Counted from the stretch's first letter, positions 7,778 to 16,517 are shown. The stretch is 17,466 nucleotides of DNA from Anaerolineae bacterium (GCA_016934645.1 JAFGSL010000347.1:1-17466), one strand, 5' to 3'. The notes: generated by a model not told the origin, from the letters alone. Numbers and translations are program-made.

Positions 7778-8644
7778 ATGTTTCAGGACCGTATACGAGA
7801 AAATTATGAGAACCTGACGCCAGGTTTCAGAAAATTGGCGGATTTCATCATGAACAGCACCCTTGACGCGGCTTTCCTCACTGCGACCGAGCTTTCCCGC
7901 CGCGTGGGGGTAGATCCGGCGACCGTCGTGCGCTTTGCGCAAGAACTCGGTTATTCTGGCTATCGCGAGCTTTCCCGCGAAGTTAAGCATTACGTACGCG
8001 ATCAGGTGACGGAGACATACCGCAAAGCGGGCGAGGCAGAATCCATCGAGACGCTCCTCCACTCTCTCGTGGAAAACGCCGCGCAAAATATACAGCATTT
8101 CGTCACCACTGATCTGGCTAACGTCGTAAAAACCGTCGAAATTTTGAAGAATGCGCCGCACATCTGGTTCACCGGCGAGTTCACCGGCTACGACTTGGCA
8201 GCCTTTATGACCAAGAAATTCAGAGCCTACGGCGTGCCGGCAAGCGTCTTCTATCCCGGCATGAACGAGACCGCGAGTGTGCTTCCACAAATGCAGCCCG
8301 GCGAGGTTCTCGTCACCTTCGTGGGCAACGAGCCGAACATCGACACCGGATACGCCATTCACATGGCGCGCGAGAAAGGTGTCCAGACCATCGCTGTGAC
8401 AAGCTCCGGCGTGGCTCTACCCGCACGAAAAGCTGAACTGACGGTCATCGTCCCCGGTAAATCCCCCATCGGTGTCCCCGCCTTCGGTGCGTTGATGCAG
8501 GTCGCCAGCTTGATTTGGGAAGCGGTCATGAAAGAGCGCGTCGAAGCGGCTGGCGAGCAAATGAAGGATCTGCAGGGCAATATGGAGGCGCTACTCCAAC
8601 TTCGCGCTGCCACCCCCGAATACGAGGTCTCGACAGCGGAATAG
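7778..8644 (+). CDS. MurR/RpiR family transcriptional regulator (HTH + SIS domains)
   Basis: A 288-residue DNA-binding protein of the RpiR type, which normally senses phosphosugars. The N-terminal helix-turn-helix domain spans about residues 1-77; LTATELSRRVGVDPATVVRF is the recognition region, followed by the typical LGYSGYREL. The SIS domain spans about 125-250. Its sugar-phosphate loop is unusual: where relatives have a Ser-x-Ser-Gly turn, this one reads FVGNEPNIDT (181-190), and the first Ser/Gly loop reads GEFTGYDLA. The fold is kept (GVQTIAVTSS), but the ligand may differ. It is a single-gene unit with its own promoter and terminator, and no sugar-metabolism gene adjoins it, so the target genes cannot be read from context. 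Autoregulation is possible. Confidence 0.92.
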   Translation: MFQDRIRENYENLTPGFRKLADFIMNSTLDAAFLTATELSRRVGVDPATVVRFAQELGYSGYRELSREVKHYVRDQVTETYRKAGEAESIETLLHSLVENAAQNIQHFVTTDLANVVKTVEILKNAPHIWFTGEFTGYDLAAFMTKKFRAYGVPASVFYPGMNETASVLPQMQPGEVLVTFVGNEPNIDTGYAIHMAREKGVQTIAVTSSGVALPARKAELTVIVPGKSPIGVPAFGALMQVASLIWEAVMKERVEAAGEQMKDLQGNMEALLQLRAATPEYEVSTAE

Positions 8645-8665
8645 CCTTACAGATTCACGAAACAC

Positions 8666-8703
8666 AACGGCGTTGCCCCGTTGGGGCAACGCCGTTCTTT
8701 TTT
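8666..8703 (+). terminator. Intrinsic terminator of the rpiR-like gene
   Basis: A perfect 14-pair stem, AACGGCGTTGCCCC (8666-8679) with GGGGCAACGCCGTT (8683-8696), around a GTT loop, is followed by C and six T bases. It lies 21 bases after the regulator's stop codon. On the opposite strand it lacks a T run, so it acts mainly for the + strand. Confidence 0.95.
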
Positions 8704-8730
8704 GACAGGATTTTCAGGATGGAGAAACTT
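8704..8730. repeat. Second copy of the GACAGGATTTTCAGGAT repeat
   Basis: Bases 8704-8720 are identical to 6901-6917, and the following GGAGAAACTT resembles AGAAAAAACTT of the first copy. This copy directly follows the terminator and lies between the regulator and the convergent VWA gene. It lacks the right-hand inverted arm of the first copy. Confidence 0.65.
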
Positions 8731-8740
8731 ATCTGACACC

Positions 8741-11700
8741 CTACTCCCGCACTCGACGTTTGAGCCGTGCGGCTAATGTCTCTGGCTCCGCGTCCCCTTC
8801 GGCTCCGCGCGCGGGCGGCGCAGTCAGTGTTTTGGCGGACGGGATACCCTCACCATCCTGCGCTTTTCCCGACAGAACGGCGTCTGTCACAACCGGCTGC
8901 GCTTCCTGGGCGACGGTCGTGCGCTTCCGGCGCAATGTCGCTGCCAATGAGGCCGCCGTCCCCGCCGGAGGGTGCCTCTCCTGCGGACGTCGTCGCAGCG
9001 CCTTCGGCCACAGTTCCGGCAAGCGCGCCCTCAGCCACACGAAGAAACGTACCACATCCCCACGCGTCAACGCCAGACGCCGCCATGCAATATCAACAGG
9101 CCATGCGAGCGCCACCAGCAGAACGAACAGGGACATCAATAGCTGACCCGCGACTAAACCTTGAAGATCATGGACGAAGACCTGTGCCGAATCCTCGATC
9201 TGAATCGCATCTCCTTGCGCTACCAGGCGCGCCACCGCCGCACCAGCGTCAGCGGGGATATACTCAGGTGACGCCAGAGCAGCCCAGCCCGTCACCAGGT
9301 CGCGATCACCAAAGAGACGTAACAACACCGCGCTGCGATCTTGTAACGTAAATTTCCCTTCGTAGCGCCCCGGCGCACGCTGCACCAAAGAGATCGTCTG
9401 GGCCTCCCCCTCCCCTAAGGAAGGAGCTACGTTCAATTTCAATGACAATCCATAGACATAGGCTGGCTCTTCGGCCTCTGAGTTGACCACATCCACGATC
9501 ACCCGCGCATCATCTTCGTCGGGCAACACGCGCAGCGCCAGATCCGCATCAGCAGAAGACGGCAGCACTGCACGCACCACCGCACTCCAAAAATCCGCAA
9601 AGCCTTCCCAGTCCACCCAACCAGCCGCCCACCGCCCGGTTGCGTCCGAAGTCCAGGCCACCGAGCGCCCCAGACCATACTGCCACACCGCAAGCAGCGG
9701 ATCGCCCTCGAGCGCTTCCCACACCACCTGCGCCGCGCCCTTCGGCGTCGTGGCGACGTATCCGTGCAATGGCGGCGCAACGGTGATATCGGCAACAGGC
9801 AGCCACGGCGTCAACGGTGCGGGATAGAACGTCCGCTCGACGATATATGAGCGCTTGGCACGCGCCGTCTCCTCGGTGAAAATCGCAGGCAAATCGGCAG
9901 CACGCTGTGTCAGATAGAAACGTCCATTTCCGATCTCAGCGACGTTCTTCAAGAAAGGGACATCCCCACCTGAGCCAATCGCCACAACACTGACCGTCAC
10001 CCCCTCCTCCGCCAGCGACTGTACCAACGCCGGGACATTTTCCTGATGTTCAGCGTCCGCGCCATCGGCCAGCAACAGGATGTGCCGTTGCTGGCCAGGG
10101 GAAAGCGTCACGCTGCGCAGCAGATCGGCAGCATAGGACAGGCTTTCGCGCACGTAGATGCCACCGCCCCCTACTTGCAGACGACGTAGTTGTGCGACCA
10201 ACAGACCGCGCTCCGTCATCGGAGCAGGACCGATGGTGTCCGCCGGGCGATCATCGTAAGCGACGACGGCCAACGTATCCGCATCGTTCAAAGTCTCCGC
10301 TACCCGGATCGCCGCTTCTGCCGCCAGACGAATCTTGGTCATCCCAGCTTCCTGGACGCCCATACTGCCGGATTTATCGATCACCACCGCCATCACCATC
10401 GGCGGGAAGCGCGTGGGATCCTGTACCTGCATCTGCACCGGCAGCGCTTCCTCCAATGGCGTCCCCAACCAACCACCAACGCCGTAACTCTGTGGCCCAC
10501 CCACAGCCACCAGCCCACCGCCCAGATCACGCACGAACGCGCGCAAAGCATTCAACGATTGGGGTGCAAAGCTCCTGGCGGGTGTGTTGACCAATACCAC
10601 GCCGGCATAATCCGCCAAGCTCTGTGCGGTCAGCGGAAGTGCATCGGACGTCGTCTGCTCAACGGCCAATCCGGCGCTCTCCAAGGCATAGGCGACATCC
10701 TCACGATCTTCCAACGCACCTACCACGAGCACACGCGGAGCCCCCTGCACCAACACCCAACCATCGGCGCAGTTATTTTGGGTAAAAGTGTCCAGTTCCG
10801 GTTCAATACATACGCGCACGGCGACAAAACCCGGTTCATCTGCCATAAATAAGAATGCTATCCCCGTCTCCTCACCAAGGGCATCAACCTCACCAAAGCC
10901 AGTTTGCCCCAGCACAGTCCAGGCAAATCCAACGTTTTGCTGTATAGTACTGCCAATCTCAACGAGCGCCGGGATACGATCGCCGGGATAGACACGCGCG
11001 GGCAGGGATATATCTGCGATCCACGCTTCGGCACCCGGTGTTCCCGAACCGGTTTGGACAAGCTGCACGTCCACGCCACGCGTCCGCGCCTCCTGCAACG
11101 CGAACGCGCCCAGACCGGAGGTCTCCAGCCCGTCCGTCAATACCACCAGACGCCCCGGTGCGCCCTCAGGGATGAGCGCCAGTGCCAGTCGCACAGCCTC
11201 CTCAATACGTGTGGCGTCAATGCGTGGCAGCGTCGCGATACCCGGCAGCGCCGACGCAGTTGAGAGCGGGCGATCCACCCAGGCGTCCCCGGCGAAGACG
11301 ACCAGCGCGGCACGATCCTGAGGTGCTTTGCGCGACAATGCATCTTCGACGAAGGCCACCTGCGCGTCCCACACGCTCCTGGTGCTGGCCGAACGATCGA
11401 GCAGAAAGACGACCGCCAGATCGCGCGTGCGCCGGACCCGACTGAGGCCGAACAATGCCAGGAGCAGCAGTCCCACCAGAACCAATCGTAGGAGAAACGG
11501 AGGCTTTGCCGCATTTTGGATTTTAGATTTTAGATTTTGGAGTTTGGCATCTGGAGTTTGGCGTTTTGACGACAGCAAACGATGACTTTGACTTTTGACG
11601 AGTTTTCGGCGCCAACTCGGACCCCACCACAAGATTGCTTCCAGCAACAATAATACGATGGCCATCCCCACACCCCAACGCCCCAAGTCGCGCCAGCCGG

Positions 11701-13459
11701 GAACTTCCTCTGCCGGGGGGATAACACCGTCCCCCACACGCACCTCACGCGGGCGCAGGTCACTCTCGATAGCGTCGAGTAGAGAGAGAGCCACGTAGCT
11801 CACAACCGGTCCGGCGGGCGTCTCGGCTTCAATGCGATACAGTCCCGCCGCCGTCTCCACCATCTGCGGCGCATCAAGCGTCAGGGGCAAATGCCGGCCA
11901 TCGGGCGTGACCAACGTCGCCGCCGTCGTTACTGCCGGAAGAGATGGTACCCAGGGAGAGCCTGAGGGCAAGGATAACACCGGCTCCGTCGAGATCTGCG
12001 GCATCAGCCATCCCGTCAGGTTGGCCGTGAGAATGGGAAAAGCCAGACGCAGTGGCAAATCCGAATCACGGAGGTCAAATGCCATGCAGGCGATTCGCTG
12101 CCCAGGTCGCTCAACAGCCCACAACAAGGGCCCTGTCGCTGCCTCCACCAATATCTCTGCATCAGCGGGGAGGGTGTAGGCCCGCGCGCTCGCCACGTGA
12201 ACGTCAGCCCAATCGACGTAGCTCAACAGCGGGTGCGACCACTGACCATGCACACTCGCCGTAGGCGTCACTACCGCGCCCGGTTCACCACACGGAGAGC
12301 CTGCGCCCGGCGCAATGAGCCAGAGGTTGGTCGTGGGAAGAGTCGTCGTCACTGAACCGTCGGCTACAATGACGGCGTACTCAGGATACGCGGCGTTCTC
12401 CGAAGCCGCTTCAGAGTCGTCCGCCAACGTCGCGGTCTGCGAGAGCGCCAGGTCAGGCAGCGTGGACAACGCCTGCGCCAGAAAACGATTGCCAGGCGTC
12501 ACCAGGAGCACACGCCCGCCGGCACTCGCCGCGAGCGCCACCCACGCGCGATCATCGACGGCGAGTGCGTCCGTACCAGCATCCGTGTCCTCAAGCCGCA
12601 CCTCAGCCCACGCCAAGGCAGGCAGACCATCGAAGCTCAACGATGCCATCGCCCACTCCGGCAAATTGACAACGCGGCGTTCCACCAACACACCATCGGC
12701 GTATAGCGCCACTATGCGCGATGTCGCCGTGCCAGCATTGTAGACCTGCGCAAAAGCCATCAACCCTTCGGCGGTGCGCCGCAGCGCAAAAGCTACAAGG
12801 CCAGCGTTGTCTACCGCTTCCTGTCCTACTGTGATAAGGCGCACCGTGCCCGGAAGAGAGGGCAACACTTCGTCGAACGCAGCGTCGGTCACGAGCAGCG
12901 TAGTGACGTCGTCGCCAGTCGCCAGTCCAGCAGCAAGCACCGCTGCCGCGTGCCAATCCACCGCCCCATCGACAGGCGCAACGTCGTCGAGGGCGCGACG
13001 CAACGCCGAGGCATCCCCACTCTGCAAAAGCAAGCGCGGTGTCGGGCCAGCAGCGATCAAGGACACACGGTCACCGGGGTTGAGCATCGCCGCCAAATTG
13101 CGTAGGGCGCGCAATGCCTCAGCGAAACGCATGACATCACCATGTCCGGTGGTAGCTTGCATACTGGCGGACACATCGAGCAGAACAATCGTTTGTCCAT
13201 GGAACGTCAACGGCGCAGGAATAGCCGGGCGCGCCAGGGCAAAGACCAAAGCGAGCAGCACCAGCAACTGCACGAACAGAAGCCAGTTGCGGCGAAGTTT
13301 CTGCCAGGGACGGTTGGCGTGACGATCAGCGAGGACGGCTTCCCATAGGAGCAAACTCGGAACGGGCACATTCTGCCGGTGCAGCCGCAGCATGTACAGC
13401 AGCACGATGGGCACTGCTAACAGCAGGCCTAACAATCCGGCCGGATTCAGCAGACGCAT
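8741..13459 (-). CDS. Giant membrane protein: BatA-like VWA region fused to VWA-amidotransferase fold-VWA region
   Basis: A 1572-residue protein with three VWA domains, each with an intact metal-binding DxSxS: DVSAS (95-99), DRSAS (688-692) and DKSGS (1028-1032). The first part begins like BatA, with membrane segments near 7-24 and 58-78 and another at 597-612. The second begins with a membrane segment near 656-672, then VWA2, then a class I glutamine-amidotransferase-like Rossmann stretch (908-1008, with GGPQSYGVGGW but no catalytic Cys), then VWA3, a beta-rich region, a membrane segment near 1437-1454 and a charged cytoplasmic tail. The VWA domains are predicted to face outward. Residues about 620-649 (Lys/Gln/Ser-rich) are encoded by a heptanucleotide repeat at the join. 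No internal start with a ribosome site was found for the second half. Function is inferred as metal-dependent adhesion or complex assembly at the envelope. The start has GAGGG close upstream. Confidence 0.88.
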   Translation of the reverse strand: MRLLNPAGLLGLLLAVPIVLLYMLRLHRQNVPVPSLLLWEAVLADRHANRPWQKLRRNWLLFVQLLVLLALVFALARPAIPAPLTFHGQTIVLLDVSASMQATTGHGDVMRFAEALRALRNLAAMLNPGDRVSLIAAGPTPRLLLQSGDASALRRALDDVAPVDGAVDWHAAAVLAAGLATGDDVTTLLVTDAAFDEVLPSLPGTVRLITVGQEAVDNAGLVAFALRRTAEGLMAFAQVYNAGTATSRIVALYADGVLVERRVVNLPEWAMASLSFDGLPALAWAEVRLEDTDAGTDALAVDDRAWVALAASAGGRVLLVTPGNRFLAQALSTLPDLALSQTATLADDSEAASENAAYPEYAVIVADGSVTTTLPTTNLWLIAPGAGSPCGEPGAVVTPTASVHGQWSHPLLSYVDWADVHVASARAYTLPADAEILVEAATGPLLWAVERPGQRIACMAFDLRDSDLPLRLAFPILTANLTGWLMPQISTEPVLSLPSGSPWVPSLPAVTTAATLVTPDGRHLPLTLDAPQMVETAAGLYRIEAETPAGPVVSYVALSLLDAIESDLRPREVRVGDGVIPPAEEVPGWRDLGRWGVGMAIVLLLLEAILWWGPSWRRKLVKSQSHRLLSSKRQTPDAKLQNLKSKIQNAAKPPFLLRLVLVGLLLLALFGLSRVRRTRDLAVVFLLDRSASTRSVWDAQVAFVEDALSRKAPQDRAALVVFAGDAWVDRPLSTASALPGIATLPRIDATRIEEAVRLALALIPEGAPGRLVVLTDGLETSGLGAFALQEARTRGVDVQLVQTGSGTPGAEAWIADISLPARVYPGDRIPALVEIGSTIQQNVGFAWTVLGQTGFGEVDALGEETGIAFLFMADEPGFVAVRVCIEPELDTFTQNNCADGWVLVQGAPRVLVVGALEDREDVAYALESAGLAVEQTTSDALPLTAQSLADYAGVVLVNTPARSFAPQSLNALRAFVRDLGGGLVAVGGPQSYGVGGWLGTPLEEALPVQMQVQDPTRFPPMVMAVVIDKSGSMGVQEAGMTKIRLAAEAAIRVAETLNDADTLAVVAYDDRPADTIGPAPMTERGLLVAQLRRLQVGGGGIYVRESLSYAADLLRSVTLSPGQQRHILLLADGADAEHQENVPALVQSLAEEGVTVSVVAIGSGGDVPFLKNVAEIGNGRFYLTQRAADLPAIFTEETARAKRSYIVERTFYPAPLTPWLPVADITVAPPLHGYVATTPKGAAQVVWEALEGDPLLAVWQYGLGRSVAWTSDATGRWAAGWVDWEGFADFWSAVVRAVLPSSADADLALRVLPDEDDARVIVDVVNSEAEEPAYVYGLSLKLNVAPSLGEGEAQTISLVQRAPGRYEGKFTLQDRSAVLLRLFGDRDLVTGWAALASPEYIPADAGAAVARLVAQGDAIQIEDSAQVFVHDLQGLVAGQLLMSLFVLLVALAWPVDIAWRRLALTRGDVVRFFVWLRARLPELWPKALRRRPQERHPPAGTAASLAATLRRKRTTVAQEAQPVVTDAVLSGKAQDGEGIPSAKTLTAPPARGAEGDAEPETLAARLKRRVRE
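11512..11567. repeat. Degenerate heptanucleotide tandem repeat within the VWA gene
   Basis: Eight consecutive 7-base units are visible on the + strand: CATTTTG, GATTTTA, GATTTTA, GATTTTG, GAGTTTG, GCATCTG, GAGTTTG, GCGTTTT. The next 35 bases (to about 11602) continue in T-rich, similar style (GACTTTGACTTTTGACG). The 7-base period is out of step with codons, so this is a DNA-level repeat rather than a protein repeat. It resembles the intergenic heptamer repeats described in cyanobacteria and some other bacteria. Confidence 0.8.
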
Positions 13460-13475
13460 GATCCCTCGTCAGCCG

Positions 13476-13889
13476 TTAGAATTGGCCAAAGAGCCAACCG
13501 ACAGAAGAGGTCAACATCCAAACCAGACTGATGACGACAAACAATCCAAGCAAGCCTAGCAACACATTGACGATGCGTATGCCCAAGCCCTCGGTGCGCC
13601 TGGTCAAATACGAACCCGCCTGCTCAAAACGATCCAGGGTGAATAAGGTCGCGCCGATAGCACCGCCGATCAACAGCACCATCGTGCGGTTGTCGGGTTG
13701 CCAGCCGAGTGACGAGCCAATCTGCGTCGCGACAGCCATCACCAGTATACCGGCTGTCGCCCCAGTTATCTGTTTTCCCCATCCGCGCGTCATCGGAGGT
13801 TCAACTTGTTTCTGCGTCCGAGTTTCTTCCGGCCGGGTCTCTTCCGGCTGTATCTCTTCCGACTGCGTTTGTTCCGGTTCTTCTGTCAT
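13476..13889 (-). CDS. Small membrane protein with acidic Pro/Glu N-terminus
   Basis: A 137-residue protein that I do not assign to a named family. Residues 1-30 are cytosol-like and acidic, with a threefold repeat of the type QPEET/RPEET. Three hydrophobic segments follow, at roughly 43-61 (TGATAGILVMAVATQIG), 69-84 (MVLLIGGAIGATLFTL) and 106-130 (IVNVLLGLLGLFVVISLVW). The ATG is preceded by AGGGGGA at good spacing. The giant VWA gene begins 16 bases after its stop codon on the same strand, so the two probably form a transcription unit. A role as a membrane partner or anchor of the VWA protein is inference from position alone. Confidence 0.8.
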   Translation of the reverse strand: MTEEPEQTQSEEIQPEETRPEETRTQKQVEPPMTRGWGKQITGATAGILVMAVATQIGSSLGWQPDNRTMVLLIGGAIGATLFTLDRFEQAGSYLTRRTEGLGIRIVNVLLGLLGLFVVISLVWMLTSSVGWLFGQF

Positions 13890-13982
13890 CTAAATTCCCC
13901 CTGTCAAAATAGTCAAGGCACGCAGCTTCGCACCGCAAAGTTTCGCGCGTCGAAGGTCGCATATTTGAAAATCCTTCAACAC

Positions 13983-14010
13983 ATTGTACAGTCGCCAGGA
14001 AGAAGAGCAA
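13983..14010 (-). promoter_or_regulatory. Possible promoter of the small membrane protein-VWA unit
   Basis: On the - strand, TTGCTC (14010-14005) and TACAAT (13988-13983) are separated by 16 bases, with a predicted start near 13976 and a leader of about 87 bases to the ATG at 13889. It lies downstream of the secF terminator, where a new promoter is expected. Confidence 0.35.
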
Positions 14011-14023
14011 GCACGCAGATACA

Positions 14024-14061
14024 CCCCTTCCCTGGCCCCCCTTTCCGCGTTCGGGAAGGGG
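14024..14061. repeat. CCCCTTCCC/GGGAAGGGG inverted repeat
   Basis: CCCCTTCCC (14024-14032) and GGGAAGGGG (14053-14061) are perfect inverted arms of nine bases around a 20-base C-rich loop. It lies in the gap between secF and the small membrane protein gene. It looks like a dispersed intergenic element of the kind common in Chloroflexota genomes, but no second copy was noticed here. Confidence 0.5.
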
Positions 14062-14113
14062 TAAATTTGAAATGCGACAGCTCTAGCGCGAAAATGGCAG
14101 GTAAAGACTCAGG

Positions 14114-14146
14114 CAAAAACAAAGACGGCCCATGTGGGCCGTCTTT
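14114..14146 (-). terminator. Intrinsic terminator after secDF
   Basis: On the - strand, AAAGACGGCCC (14146-14136) pairs with GGGCCGTCTTT (14131-14121) around a four-base loop ACAT and is followed by GTTTTTG. The stem begins 20 bases after the secF stop codon, so it ends the secDF transcript. Confidence 0.9.
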
Positions 14147-14166
14147 GTATCAGGTTGACAACAGAT

Positions 14167-15105
14167 TTACGCTGCGGCGTGCGCAAGCGCGTATTTGTGC
14201 TTGTACTCTTCCCACACCACGAGCAACGGCACAGCCACGCACAGCGAGGTGAAGGTTTCCGAGAGCATACCTACCAGCATCACCGCAATAAAAGCCTTGA
14301 TCGTCGTTCCACCAAAAAGCAAGATGGCAATCATAACAAACATCGCGTTGAGCTGCGTCGCCAGTGAACGATGGACGGTTTCCAGCACACTGCGGTTCAC
14401 GACCAGTTCAAACGGTTCGTTGCGATGGCGAGGAATGTTCTCACGGATGCGGTCGAACACAACGATCACATCCTGTACCGAGAAACCAATCACAGTGAGC
14501 AGCGCCGTCAGGAAAAGGGCGTCGGCCTCCCAACCTTGCAGAATGCCCATCAGCGCATAAAAGCCCAGGGTGATGACGACGTTGACCAGCATCGCCACAA
14601 TCGACACCACACCGTAGCGGAAAGGATTGGGAACTTTGCGGAACGAGAACCAGACAAAGGCCAAGACCGCCAGCGCTGCCGCCAACACGGCCAGCGCCGC
14701 ATGCTGGGCCACTTCAGCCCCCACGGTCGACTCGACCGTGTTCCAGTTCGAGAGCGTGCGGTTGACTAGTCCAACCTGTGCGTCAAGATCATCGAGGATC
14801 TTTTGTACCTCTTCAGTCTCCGCGAAGCGCGTCCGCACCTGCCACGTGTTATCGGCTGCCGCACCTAGGCGTTGCACAATCGGCCCCGTATGGCCGTTGT
14901 CGATAAAGACTTGGCGGATCGCCAATTCCTCAACCGGCGTATCGAAGTGCAAGACAAAAAGCGTCCCACCCTTAAAATCGATGCTGACGCGCAGGAATTG
15001 CCCATCGAACATAATGGCTGAAGTCACCAGCGCGACCAGGCTGAGCGCAATCAAAACACCGGCAATGGTAAAGAACAGACGTCGTCTTTGTACGAAGTTT
15101 ATCAT
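14167..15105 (-). CDS. secF: Protein translocase subunit SecF
   Basis: Inner-membrane RND-type subunit that, with SecD, uses the proton motive force to help pull proteins through SecYEG. The 312-residue length is normal. The order is a first membrane segment (11-31), the signature SIDFKGG (41-47), an extracytoplasmic domain to about 130, then five membrane segments. Segment four carries GFSVQDVIVVFDRIREN (207-223), the family's conserved motif. The open frame extends upstream to 15153, but I choose the ATG at 15105 because AGGAGGAA lies directly before it and MINFVQRRRLFF is a typical SecF start. The ribosome site overlaps the secD stop codon, giving translational coupling and balanced production. 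Confidence 0.97.
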   Translation of the reverse strand: MINFVQRRRLFFTIAGVLIALSLVALVTSAIMFDGQFLRVSIDFKGGTLFVLHFDTPVEELAIRQVFIDNGHTGPIVQRLGAAADNTWQVRTRFAETEEVQKILDDLDAQVGLVNRTLSNWNTVESTVGAEVAQHAALAVLAAALAVLAFVWFSFRKVPNPFRYGVVSIVAMLVNVVITLGFYALMGILQGWEADALFLTALLTVIGFSVQDVIVVFDRIRENIPRHRNEPFELVVNRSVLETVHRSLATQLNAMFVMIAILLFGGTTIKAFIAVMLVGMLSETFTSLCVAVPLLVVWEEYKHKYALAHAAA

Positions 15106-15116
15106 AGCCGTTCCTC

Positions 15117-16517
15117 CTACAAACCCAACAGCCAGGCGTGCTTCTGAACCCACTCCCCGGCAGCACCAAAGGCTAGGCGAATCAACGTGCGCGTCACGAT
15201 AATCGCTGTAAAAAGGTTGACGAACGTACCAAGCGCCAGCGTAATCGCAAAGCCTTTCACCAAACTCGCGGCAAAGGCATTACCGAAGATGTAAAGGATG
15301 ACGCAGGTCAGCAACGTGGCCAAGTTCGAGTCGCGTACCGAAGTCCACGCGCGGGAGAAACCTGCTTCAGCCGCTCGCATCAACGAGCGCCCGTGTCGCA
15401 ACTCCTCCTTCATCCGCTCGAAAACAAGGATATTCGCATCCACTGCCATACCCACCGAGAGCAGGAAACCGGCAATACCCGGCAACGTCAAAGTCACTGG
15501 CACAAGTTTATATAGCAGCAAGTTCAGCAATACGTACAGCGCCAATGCCAGATCGGCAGCCAGCCCATTAAGGCGATAGTAGATGAGCATAAACAGGAAA
15601 ACCACTATCAGCCCCACGACGCCAGCGCGCACACTCTTTTCCACCGAGAGCGCGCCGAGGCTTGGCCCAATCGCTTTGTAGCTCTCAATCTTCAATGGGA
15701 TTGGCAATGCACCGTACTGTAATTGGACGGCCAGTTGGCTTGCTGAATCGTAAGTAAAGTTTCCCTCAATCGTGGCGTTACCAGAGGGAATAGCGGATTC
15801 AATAGTCGGACAAGAAATGATAAGCTTGTCCAAGACAATACACAGGCTGTCCCCAATATGGCTCGCGGTATAGTCCGCGAAAGTAGACGCCGCCTCGGAC
15901 TTAAATTCAATCGCGACGAGAGGCTCTGACGTGTTGGGGTCACGGACGACATAAGCGCTATCCAAATCTCCACCGGTCAGCTCTGTTTGGAACAGCATCA
16001 CATCTGTCATCGCAGAAACGCTCTGGATCTCAGCCTCGTCCATCAGATAAGTCGTGCTGATTGGCAACTGCATCGACTGGATTGCGTAGATCGTGTCCCT
16101 TGTCACCCCAGTAGGTGGCGTGACGAATTCCAACATCGCCGTCTCGCGGATCGTGTCCACTGCCTGCGCGGGGTCCTCGATACCGGGGATTTCCACTACA
16201 ATGCGTTCTGAGCCTTGAACCTGCACCACCGGTTCAGTCAGTCCCAGAGCATTGACGCGGTTTTCGACGATGGTGCGCGCCGTTGCCATATCCTGCGCGT
16301 TCACCGTGCGGCCTTCCGGCAAATCCGCGACCAGCAACACTTGCAACCCACCCTGCAAGTCCAGGCCCAATTGGAAGTCCAGATTCCGCGAGGACTCCGG
16401 CTGCCAGAAAAGCAAGTTCGTGACCCAATCGGGATGCTGTTGCCACGCAACGCCGTAAATTGCCGCAGCGGTCAAAAGAAGAATCAATACAAAATAGGTG
16501 ATGGTTCGTCTATCCAT
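15117..16517 (-). CDS. secD: Protein translocase subunit SecD
   Basis: Partner of SecF in the proton-driven accessory translocase complex. The ATG at 16517 gives a 466-residue protein, within the range for separate SecD proteins. Features in order are a first membrane segment (6-24), the LGLDLQGG motif (50-57), a P1 region (about 72-135), a P1-head region rich in Thr/Ser (about 136-245), LQYGALPIPL (266-275), and five more membrane segments including GMAVDANILVFERMKEELRHG (356-376). Longer upstream frames to 16958 are not used, because AGGAG (16523-16527) precedes this ATG and residues before it are not SecD-like. A consensus promoter lies 64 bases upstream of the ATG. Confidence 0.97.
   Translation of the reverse strand: MDRRTITYFVLILLLTAAAIYGVAWQQHPDWVTNLLFWQPESSRNLDFQLGLDLQGGLQVLLVADLPEGRTVNAQDMATARTIVENRVNALGLTEPVVQVQGSERIVVEIPGIEDPAQAVDTIRETAMLEFVTPPTGVTRDTIYAIQSMQLPISTTYLMDEAEIQSVSAMTDVMLFQTELTGGDLDSAYVVRDPNTSEPLVAIEFKSEAASTFADYTASHIGDSLCIVLDKLIISCPTIESAIPSGNATIEGNFTYDSASQLAVQLQYGALPIPLKIESYKAIGPSLGALSVEKSVRAGVVGLIVVFLFMLIYYRLNGLAADLALALYVLLNLLLYKLVPVTLTLPGIAGFLLSVGMAVDANILVFERMKEELRHGRSLMRAAEAGFSRAWTSVRDSNLATLLTCVILYIFGNAFAASLVKGFAITLALGTFVNLFTAIIVTRTLIRLAFGAAGEWVQKHAWLLGL

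Noticed and set aside
7736..8362. 208-codon antisense frame opposite the rpiR-like gene
   Set aside because: It lies against an unmistakable HTH-SIS gene and has no protein pattern.
11512..11567. CRISPR-like or coding protein repeat
   Set aside because: Units are seven bases without spacers and out of step with codons, so it is a simple tandem DNA repeat.
12315..13322. Long + strand frames opposite the VWA gene
   Set aside because: They are Ser/Thr/Arg-rich mirror frames of a GC-rich coding sequence; the - strand encodes VWA motifs.
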